Positions 6,430-11,340 of a DNA stretch of 11,340 nt are shown here, in pieces. The translations under genes were made by a program, and so were the position numbers. Source of the stretch: Planctomycetota bacterium (GTDB lineage: Bacteria > Planctomycetota > Planctomycetia > Pirellulales > Pirellulaceae); the NCBI GenBank assembly GCA_023430365.1, contig JAEZAS010000221.1, positions 1-11,340 on the forward strand, read 5' to 3'. The notes beneath the pieces are model-generated. The model saw only the letters and a list, made by a program, of their open reading frames with translations. It was not told the origin of the DNA and did no database searches. Each line of letters begins with the position of its first letter. The first letter of the stretch is position 1.

Positions 6430-6605
6430 CCGGCGGATCACATCCGCCGGAAGTCCTGCGCGAAGACTTCGCCGTGCGAATGGACCGGCCAGTGAGCCGT
6501 GATTGCCTGGCCGAATCGCTCGGTCGTTTTCCGGCGGGTGGTGACCCGCCGGCTGAGGTGGCGGCGCCCTTTTGCGGGGCGGGCCCGGAGGCGGTTCGCC
6601 TCCGG
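6430..6605. repeat. Cluster of four strong hairpins between convergent genes
   Basis: The spacer between the VCBS gene and gdhA (6416-6648) holds perfect 9-bp stems at 6430-6450 (CCGGCGGAT around CAC), 6531-6552 (CCGGCGGGT around GGTG) and 6585-6605 (CCGGAGGCG around GTT), plus a 7-bp stem CGGCCAG/CTGGCCG at 6486-6513. The first two share the CCGGCGG core. They sit where bidirectional transcription end signals are expected. A TTTT run precedes the second hairpin on the plus strand, which would read as AAAA on the minus strand, so none is a classical terminator. They may be REP-like repeats stabilising the 3' ends of both mRNAs. Confidence 0.75.
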
Positions 6606-6648
6606 CTGCTTTCGATCGAGGTTGCGAAACCGCTCAAGCGCCCGATGC

Positions 6649-7992
6649 TTAGACCAGGCCTTGCGCGATGGTTGCTTGGGCTACCTTGAGGAAGCCGGCG
6701 ATGTTGGCGCCGCGGACGAGGTTGCCCGGGAAGCCGAACTCTTCGGCCGCTCCGGCGCAGGTCTCGTGGATCGAGCGCATGATCTGCCGCAGCTTGGCGT
6801 CGGTTTCTTCGAAGCCCCAGGCCTCTCGGCTGGCGTTCTGCTGCATCTCGAGCGCCGACGTTGCCACGCCGCCGGCGTTGGCTGCCTTGCCCGGACCAAA
6901 CAGGACGCCCGCTTCGATGAAGGCCTTGATCGCATCGGGAGTGCTCGGCATGTTGGCCCCTTCGCCGATCGCTTTCACCTTGTTCTTGATCAGCGTAGCC
7001 GCGTCCTTGCCCGAGAGCTCGTTCTGGGTCGCCGAAGGCATGGCGACGTCGCAGGGGACCGACCAGATATTGCCGTCTTCCAGGTAGTGGGCTCGTTGGC
7101 GCTGGCAGGCGTATTCCTTGATCCGCCGTCGCTCGACTTCCTTGATCTGCTTGATCAGGTCGAGGTCGATGCCCTCTTCGTCGACGATCACGCCGTCCGA
7201 GTCGCTCATCGCCACGACCTTGCCGCCGAGTTCCTGCACCTTCTCGACTGCATAGATCGCCACGTTGCCCGAGCCGGAGATGACGACCCGCTTGCCTTCG
7301 AGGCTGTCCTTTCGCGTGCGAAGCATCTCTTCGACGAAGTAGGCGCAGCCGTAGCCGGTCGCCTCGCGACGAACCTGGCTGCCGCCGTAGACGAGCCCCT
7401 TGCCGGTCAGTACGCCCGCTTCGAACTTGTTCGTCAGCCGCTTGTACTGGCCGAACAGATAGCCGATCTCGCGTCCGCCGACGCCGGTGTCGCCGGCGGG
7501 GACATCCGTATGTTCGCCGATGATCCGCCAGAGCTCGGTCATGAACGACTGGCAGAACCGCATCACTTCAGAGTCGGAGCGTCCCTTGGGATCGAAGTCG
7601 GAGCCCCCCTTGGCGCCGCCGATCGGCAGGCCGGTGAGCGAGTTCTTGAAGATCTGCTCGAAGCCGAGGAACTTGACGATTCCCAAGTACACCGAGGGAT
7701 GAAAGCGGATGCCTCCCTTGTACGGACCCAGCGCGCTGTTGAACTGTACGCGGAAGCCGCGATTGACTTGCACCTCGCCCCGATCGTCCTGCCATGGCAC
7801 GCGGAAGATGAGCTGGCGCTCCGGCTCGCAGAGCCGCTGGAACACCTTGGCTTCGACAAACTCGGGATGCTTGGCCAGGACGGGGCCCAGCGCCTCCATG
7901 ACTTCGCGCACCGATTGGTGAAACTCACTTTCGCCGGGATTGCGCTTCACAACTTCCTGATAGATCGCCTCAAATTCTTCGGTCAACGGCAT
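6649..7992 (-). CDS. gdhA: NADP-type glutamate dehydrogenase
   Basis: The 447-residue protein has the same length as E. coli GdhA and aligns over its full length. It reductively aminates 2-oxoglutarate with ammonium to glutamate, a main entry of ammonium into metabolism, in the cytoplasm as a hexamer. Visible active-site residues are K92 (PYKGGIRFHP), K128 (GGAKGGSDFDPKG) and D168 (DVPAGDTGVGGRE); the nucleotide fold shows SGSGNVA at 239-245, and SDSDG at 263-267 suits NADP(H) rather than NAD. The ATG at 7992 is supported by a GGAG site six bases upstream (complement of 7999-8002) and by the family N-terminus. The open frame continues to an ATG at 8124, but that 44-residue Pro-rich extension is not family-like and lacks a ribosome binding site. 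Stop is TAA. Confidence 0.96.
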   Translation of the reverse strand: MPLTEEFEAIYQEVVKRNPGESEFHQSVREVMEALGPVLAKHPEFVEAKVFQRLCEPERQLIFRVPWQDDRGEVQVNRGFRVQFNSALGPYKGGIRFHPSVYLGIVKFLGFEQIFKNSLTGLPIGGAKGGSDFDPKGRSDSEVMRFCQSFMTELWRIIGEHTDVPAGDTGVGGREIGYLFGQYKRLTNKFEAGVLTGKGLVYGGSQVRREATGYGCAYFVEEMLRTRKDSLEGKRVVISGSGNVAIYAVEKVQELGGKVVAMSDSDGVIVDEEGIDLDLIKQIKEVERRRIKEYACQRQRAHYLEDGNIWSVPCDVAMPSATQNELSGKDAATLIKNKVKAIGEGANMPSTPDAIKAFIEAGVLFGPGKAANAGGVATSALEMQQNASREAWGFEETDAKLRQIMRSIHETCAGAAEEFGFPGNLVRGANIAGFLKVAQATIAQGLV

Positions 7993-8212
7993 GACAGGCT
8001 CCGGGAGAGGTGGAGTCCTTGTGGGGTGAGGAAATGGGTAATCCTCCATCAGATACTGTGCCTGAAAGATCAAGAAGGGCGGCGCTATGCCTGGCGTAGC
8101 ACCAAACGGGGGTTCCTGCGGCAATTCCAGTCGGATTTATCCGGCAAGGCGGGCAGAAGAGGACGCTAGCGAGCGCAGCGTGCTTTCTCTGCGCCTAGGC
8201 GCAAGGGCTGCT

Positions 8213-8229
8213 TGGTCAATTTTTGACCA
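8213..8229. promoter_or_regulatory. Inverted repeat upstream of gdhA, possible operator
   Basis: TGGTCAA (8213-8219) and its complement TTGACCA (8223-8229) surround TTT. The 7-bp AT-containing dyad about 220 bases upstream of the gdhA start differs from the GC-rich repeat hairpins nearby and is the size of a regulator site. No regulator can be named, and it may equally be a chance dyad. Confidence 0.3.
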
Positions 8230-8338
8230 GCGCGTCGGGTTGGTAGGTCTTGCATGTGTGTGCAGACGATTGGTGCTGAAGCGGTGCGCTGTTGCTTTGT
8301 CTATTTCATTGAAGTCGTTGTTGGGGAGTGGACGACGA

Positions 8339-8384
8339 GGACGCAGAGCGTCCGGGGGGCCGTTACGACGCAGAGCGTCGTAAC
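8339..8384. repeat. Tandem hairpins sharing the core GACGCAGAGCGTC
   Basis: Two hairpins with AGA loops stand in tandem: a 6-bp stem GGACGC/GCGTCC (8339-8353) and a perfect 10-bp stem GTTACGACGC with its complement (8362-8384). Both contain the same 13-base palindromic core GACGCAGAGCGTC at 8340-8352 and 8367-8379, a 27-base period. They look like REP-type repeats rather than terminators, as no T-tract follows. Confidence 0.75.
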
Positions 8385-8484
8385 GAGTGGTGAAAAGAGA
8401 TGAGTGCATCGCGACCAGGAGCGGCGTGCGAAGTGGAGATAGGAAGCAGCGGTCGAGAGGCGGCGCTTCAGCGTGGTTCGGATC

Positions 8485-8555
8485 GCCGGCTTCAAGCCGG
8501 CCGCTTGGTCCACCAGCTGAAGCTGGTGGCAGACGAGCGCCGGCTGGAAGCCGGC
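8485..8555. repeat. Three consecutive hairpins
   Basis: Three palindromes follow each other closely: GCCGGC around TTCAA (8485-8501), CCACCAGCT next to its complement with a GA centre (8510-8529), and GCCGGCT around GGA (8539-8555). The first and third share the GCCGGCTT/GCCGGCTGGAAG wording, and a related AGGCT-GGA-AGCCT dyad occurs at 10223-10235, so this seems a composite dispersed repeat. Confidence 0.75.
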
Positions 8556-8604
8556 GGGCACTAGCACAACGCTCTCTCGACGACTCGATGTGTTTAATAT
8601 TTGT

Positions 8605-8634
8605 TGGTGTATAAGTGAGCCACTGGTGTATAAT
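8605..8634 (+). promoter_or_regulatory. Perfect TATAAT with a 10-bp direct repeat
   Basis: TGGTGTATAA occurs at 8605-8614 and again at 8624-8633, a 19-base period; the second copy continues into a perfect TATAAT (8629-8634) and the first gives TATAAG (8610-8615). No good -35 box sits 16-18 bases upstream of either, so a promoter here would need an activator or other help. The duplicated box suggests either tandem promoters or a two-site operator. A transcript would start near 8641. Confidence 0.35.
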
Positions 8635-8757
8635 GGCCTGTCTCGAACTTCGTCTGCCGTCGGCGGGCGTGGGGAGTTTTGTGCTGCGCGGGTGGAGCTG
8701 AAGGAGGATCGCGAGGTATCGGCCGAAGGTTGAGCAGTCTTCGCGTCGATCCCAGCT

Positions 8758-9005
8758 GCGAGGAGTTGTCGTGAACCGAACGAGGGGTTGTAAGCAGGAG
8801 GTTCAGTAGATAGCGGAAACACCCTGTTCAGCGGTTGTTGCGAGGGGTTGTGAGAAAAGCGGGCCAGATTGCTGCAACGCAATGTGGGATAAACGCTTAC
8901 TGCTATTTGCAAGGTGAGCGCAAGTATTGTGGAACCCACTCGCTGGGGTGGTGTTCAGGAGGGCGCTGCGATTGGCTGTTTCGGTCGGTGCGAGGTGTTG
9001 TGAAC
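8758..9005 (+). repeat. Four diverged copies of a GCGAGGGGTTGTGA-like motif
   Basis: Related strings start at 8758 (GCGAGGAGTTGTCGTGAA), 8780 (ACGAGGGGTTGTAAG), 8840 (GCGAGGGGTTGTGAG) and 8990 (GCGAGGTGTTGTGAAC). All are in the same orientation at irregular spacing of 22, 60 and 150 bases. The purpose is unknown; irregular spacing argues against CRISPR or a satellite array. Confidence 0.5.
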
Positions 9006-9254
9006 GGGGCCGTTTGGAGCGGGCTGGTGGAGGCGTCGGTCTGACAATTTGGGCGGATTGTATTTGTGTTCTTGAGGGGGCCCGATTAGTTTGAATACCG
9101 CAGACTTACGTCGTGCCAGGGCATCGGTCTGATCGCTCCCTGCGCCTGGTCGTTGGACCGAGGGCCAGGGGATGACAGTTCCTGTCGTTTCCCGTTTGGG
9201 AGCAGGTCGGCTGCACCGAAGTCGTGCGGAACAAAGTTGTTTTGGAGGTGGCTT

Positions 9255-10094
9255 GTGAAATCGGCGAACTGTTTCGTATGGGCTCTCGCGGCGGCTGTGT
9301 GGATCGTCTCGTCATCGTCGGCAGCCGATCCTTCGGTGGCTGCCAAAGCGGCGGCTGCCAAGGCTCCCGCCGATCAGGTTGAGCTGTTCGCCGCGATCAA
9401 GGCGGGGGACATCGAAGTGAAGCTGGTGCCGAAGGATTCGACCACCGGCATCGCCATGATCACTAACAAGACGAAGAAGCCGCTGAGCATCCAGCTGCCC
9501 GCTGCGTTCGCCGGCGTCCCGGTTCTGGGCCAGATTGGTCTAGGCGGTGGCGGCGGCCTGGGTGGCGACATGGGTGGTGGCGGCGGCCAGAACCAGTCCT
9601 TCGGCGGCGGCATGATGGGCGGCGGAATGATGGGCGGCATGGGTGGCATGGGCGGCTTTGGCGGCGGCGGCATGGGTGGCGGCTTCTTCAACGTCGGCCC
9701 CGAAAAGGTCGGTAAGGTGAAGTTCGCCGCGGTCTGCCTCGAGCATGGCAAGAACGACCCGAACCCGCGCGTGGCCTACACCATCAAGCCGATCGACTCG
9801 TACACCGATAAGCCGGAAGTGATTGCCGTGGTGCAGATGCTCGGCCGAGGCGAGATCGACCAGCGCAGCGCCCAAGCGGCTGCCTGGCATCTTGAGAACG
9901 GGATGAGCTGGCAGGAACTGGCGAGCAAGATCGGCGCGAAGCACCTCAACGGATCGGTTGAGCCGTACTTCACTCCCGCTCAGATGGAGATGGCGCTGAA
10001 GATCACTCGCGAAGCAACCCGCCGCGTGGAAGCCAACAAGGACCTGAAGAAGCCGGTCTCGCCCGGCGAAACGGTCTCGCTGAGCCAGCAGTAG
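9255..10094 (+). CDS. Secreted Gly/Met-rich planctomycete-type protein of unknown function
   Basis: The 279-residue protein starts at GTG 9255, chosen for the GGAGG site six bases upstream (9244-9248) and because it puts a proper signal peptide at the N-terminus (about residues 1-23, ending SSSSAA). A folded segment follows (about 40-93, including VELFAAIKAGDIEVKLVPK and ITNKTKKPLSIQLP), then a low-complexity Gly/Met region (about 95-143), then a second conserved-looking segment with a single cysteine in AVCLEHGKNDPNPR (159-172) and RGEIDQRSAQAAAWHL (198-213). I recall similar secreted proteins in planctomycetes but no known function. The Gly/Met stretch could be a flexible linker or a soft-metal-binding surface; that is speculation. 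The gene stands alone between a long gene-free region and a strong terminator. Confidence 0.85.
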   Translation: MKSANCFVWALAAAVWIVSSSSAADPSVAAKAAAAKAPADQVELFAAIKAGDIEVKLVPKDSTTGIAMITNKTKKPLSIQLPAAFAGVPVLGQIGLGGGGGLGGDMGGGGGQNQSFGGGMMGGGMMGGMGGMGGFGGGGMGGGFFNVGPEKVGKVKFAAVCLEHGKNDPNPRVAYTIKPIDSYTDKPEVIAVVQMLGRGEIDQRSAQAAAWHLENGMSWQELASKIGAKHLNGSVEPYFTPAQMEMALKITREATRRVEANKDLKKPVSPGETVSLSQQ

Positions 10095-10124
10095 TCGCAC
10101 GCGAAGCAACTTGCGAAATGAATG

Positions 10125-10166
10125 CAGACGCTGTGTGGGAAAGGTCCCGCACGGCGTCTGTTTTTT
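10125..10166 (+). terminator. Strong intrinsic terminator of the Gly/Met-rich protein gene
   Basis: A 16-bp stem with two G-U pairs (10125-10140 with 10145-10160) closes an AAGG tetraloop and is followed by six T residues. It begins 30 bases after the stop codon and is a textbook rho-independent terminator, separating this gene from greA. Confidence 0.92.
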
Positions 10167-10254
10167 CGCTAGCTGGGTTTGGATGATTGCGATTCGGTCC
10201 TTGGTCATTCAGTAGCACGGGCAGGCTGGAAGCCTACCCTACTTGGGCTGTGTC

Positions 10255-10283
10255 TTTACAGCGCCGAATGCATCGCACACAAT
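10255..10283 (+). promoter_or_regulatory. Sigma-70-like promoter candidate for greA
   Basis: TTTACA (10255-10260, 5 of 6 to consensus) and CACAAT (10278-10283, 4 of 6) are separated by exactly 17 bases. They lie between the upstream gene's terminator and greA. Transcription would start near 10290, giving a leader of about 75 bases that contains the hairpin at 10315-10346. Confidence 0.45.
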
Positions 10284-10314
10284 GATCGGGTCGGGTTAAC
10301 AAAAAGTCATGCGC

Positions 10315-10346
10315 CGCGGCCTCCTCCGGGAGGTCGCGTTTTTTTT
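10315..10346 (+). terminator. Terminator-like hairpin in the greA leader (possible attenuator)
   Basis: A 10-bp stem with one G-U pair (CGCGGCCTCC 10315-10324, GGAGGTCGCG 10329-10338) closes a TCCG loop and is followed by eight T residues. It ends only 18 bases before the greA start and just before the GGGAG ribosome binding site. The preceding gene already has its own terminator, so this one most likely acts on transcripts starting in the greA leader. Confidence 0.8.
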
Positions 10347-10364
10347 CGAACGGGAGAATGCACC

Positions 10365-10853
10365 ATGGAAGATTCCTTTCCGATGACTCGGACCGGCTTT
10401 CAAAAGTTGAAGGACGAGCTGGAACACATGGAAAACGTGCTAATGCCCGATATCGCCGAGAAAATCAGCGCGGCGCGGGCCGAGGGCGATCTGAAAGAAA
10501 ACGCCGAGTACCATGCGCAGCGCGAAGCGCAGGGTCTGCTGCAGGCGAAGATCAACCTGATCAAGCACAAGCTGGCCAAGGCCCAGATCATCGACCCGAG
10601 CACCTTGAACAAGGATCAGGTCTCGTTCGGAGCGACGGTGACGGTGAAAGACGTCGACCTGGACGAGGAAGAGATTTACACGCTGGTCGGCTCCGGCGAA
10701 GAGGACTACGACCAGGGCAAGGTGCTGGTCACGAGCCCGCTCGGTCAGGGCCTGCTGGGAAAGAAGATCGGTGAGGTCGCCGAGATCCCGGCGCCGAAGG
10801 GTTCGTACTCGCTCGAGATTCTGAAGATCGATTACAGCCATTTCGACGGGTAA
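10365..10853 (+). CDS. greA: Transcription elongation factor GreA
   Basis: The 162-residue protein aligns along its whole length with GreA (E. coli 158 residues). It binds the RNA polymerase secondary channel and triggers cleavage of backtracked RNA. The N-terminal coiled coil (about residues 12-80) carries the conserved tip ARAEGDLKENAEYHAQRE with the two key acidic residues D42 and E45, matching E. coli D41 and E44; the C-terminal domain includes FGATVTVKDVDLDEEEIYTLVG and SPLGQGLLGKKIGE. The ATG at 10365 has GGGAG (10352-10356) eight bases upstream; longer in-frame openings run back through the leader hairpin and are not credible. A terminator-like hairpin in the leader suggests expression is attenuated. 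It seems monocistronic or loosely linked to the next gene 66 bases downstream. Confidence 0.97.
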   Translation: MEDSFPMTRTGFQKLKDELEHMENVLMPDIAEKISAARAEGDLKENAEYHAQREAQGLLQAKINLIKHKLAKAQIIDPSTLNKDQVSFGATVTVKDVDLDEEEIYTLVGSGEEDYDQGKVLVTSPLGQGLLGKKIGEVAEIPAPKGSYSLEILKIDYSHFDG

Positions 10854-10872
10854 GACCGCCGCCTTGCCACCG

Positions 10873-10898
10873 GGCGGCTTGCCGAGGGCGCAGCCGCC
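10873..10898. repeat. Weak dyad after greA
   Basis: GGCGGCT (10873-10879) and AGCCGCC (10892-10898) can pair around a 12-base loop in the 66-base gap after greA. There is no T-tract, so termination is uncertain and read-through into the next gene is possible. Confidence 0.35.
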
Positions 10899-10919
10899 GA
10901 CTCCTGATCGAGGTGGGAT

Positions 10920-11340
10920 ATGTCGCGCTGTTGCTTTCTTCGCCTGCTCGCGACGCTCGTGTTCGTGGGCAGCTTCGCCACGGCAGCGATCCAGGCGCAG
11001 GAACCCGCGTCGCCCGGGCCAAAGCCCGTGCCGCGGATGCAGGTGACGCCCCTCCCGTATCAGCAGGCGGCGATCGAGCGCGATGGGCAGGAGATCTCGC
11101 GCTACTGGTTCGGCGGCGATCTGAAGCGTCCGTTTCTTTTTCCGCTGATCGGTCCGGCGGGCCGGTCGCTGACGCGGATGGGGCATCCGCACGATCCGAG
11201 CGGGCATAGCCATCACAACTCGGTTTGGATTTCGCATCACCAGGTCGGCGGCGTCGATTTCTGGGGTGACGGCGGCAAGGGACGGATCGTTCACAAGCGT
11301 GTAGTCCGTTTCGAGGACACCGACGACGAAGCGCTCATCC
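10920..11340 (+). CDS. Secreted PmoA-like (DUF6807) protein, 3' truncated
   Basis: An open frame begins at ATG 10920 and runs to the right edge without a stop, so 140 N-terminal residues are visible. The N-terminus is a signal peptide (SRCCFLRLLATLVFVGSFATAAIQAQ). The mature part shows the signature of the family called PmoA-like or DUF6807 in planctomycetes: GHPHDPSGHSHHNSVWISHH followed by VGGVDFWGD, with several clustered histidines. The link to methane monooxygenase in the family name is a naming legacy; the family is common beside sugar and uronate catabolism genes and its activity is not established. A weak GAGGTG ribosome binding site lies four bases before the ATG. The gene follows greA by 66 bases. 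Confidence 0.85.
   Translation, partial: MSRCCFLRLLATLVFVGSFATAAIQAQEPASPGPKPVPRMQVTPLPYQQAAIERDGQEISRYWFGGDLKRPFLFPLIGPAGRSLTRMGHPHDPSGHSHHNSVWISHHQVGGVDFWGDGGKGRIVHKRVVRFEDTDDEALI

Larger units (their letters stand above)
7993..9254. other. Long gene-free region (about 1.26 kb) rich in palindromes and repeats
   Basis: No convincing protein gene lies between gdhA and the Gly/Met-rich protein. Open frames here translate repeats or have no recognisable features. The gdhA-proximal part holds a perfect 12-base palindrome GCGCCTAGGCGC (8191-8202), the dyad at 8213-8229 and hairpin groups at 8339-8384 and 8485-8555. The 8580-9100 part looks less GC-rich than the genes and contains a TATAAT box with a 10-bp direct repeat, then four diverged copies of a GCGAGGGGTTGTGA-like motif. 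It could hold a noncoding RNA, a long leader or decayed sequence; none is proven. Confidence 0.6.

Noticed and set aside
7993..8124. N-terminal extension of glutamate dehydrogenase from an ATG at 8124
   Set aside because: The extra 44 residues are Pro-rich and unlike the family, the ATG lacks a ribosome binding site, and the start at 7992 gives exactly the E. coli length with a GGAG six bases upstream.
8301..8939. A 212-codon minus-strand open frame in the gene-free region
   Set aside because: It translates straight through the hairpin groups at 8339-8555 and the repeat series, has no ribosome binding site and shows no domain; it is a by-product of the repeats.
8758..9005. CRISPR-like array
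   Set aside because: The repeated strings are short and diverged, spacing is irregular (22, 60, 150 bases), and no cas genes are present.

Overview
The window is GC-rich DNA that looks like a chromosome of the Planctomycetes, probably Pirellulales-like (inference from gene content, not a database match). The clues are a secreted protein of the PmoA-like/DUF6807 type, a secreted protein with many FG-GAP/VCBS motifs, a secreted Gly/Met-rich protein, a bacterial SUI1 protein with a four-cysteine N-terminus, and spacers crowded with palindromic repeats. Nine or ten genes are supported, two of them cut by the window edges. No tRNA, rRNA, CRISPR array, transposase or phage gene was seen.

Layout. 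1-671 (+) is the 3' part of a sugar-phosphate isomerase/epimerase-like TIM barrel, followed by a hairpin-plus-T5 terminator. 906-1757 (-) is a two-gene unit: a SUI1/YciH protein, then a YaiI/YqxD protein. 2062-4229 (+) is a translationally coupled pair, an MFS transporter and a class I (Schiff-base) aldolase of the DapA/NanA superfamily that lacks the arginine typical of DapA; together they look like uptake and cleavage of a sugar acid or other 2-keto acid. 4454-6415 (+) is a secreted VCBS/FG-GAP protein. It converges on gdhA (6649-7992, -), the NADP-type glutamate dehydrogenase. A gene-free stretch of about 1.26 kb (7993-9254) follows. 9255-10094 (+) is the Gly/Met-rich secreted protein, ended by a very strong intrinsic terminator. 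greA (10365-10853, +) is preceded by a promoter-like pair and then by a second intrinsic-terminator hairpin just upstream of its ribosome binding site. The window ends inside a PmoA-like secreted protein (10920 onward, +).

The most notable structure lies in the spacers. An 88-bp element made of two inverted arms, each able to fold alone, occurs twice in opposite orientations on either side of the transporter-aldolase pair. Its architecture resembles a REPIN (a REP doublet). A second, EcoRI-site-rich REP-like repeat (core GAATTCTGGCGAATTCAG) occurs four times plus one partial copy around the same operon. One copy supplies the aldolase stop codon and another runs into the ribosome binding site of the VCBS gene. 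Further perfect hairpins fill the spacers at 6430-6605 and 8191-8555. The other notable point is the terminator-like hairpin in the greA leader, which suggests attenuation or a short leader RNA.

The conserved genes are ordinary. No complete novel system is demonstrated here; the repeat architecture, the greA leader and the gene-free region are the parts worth testing.
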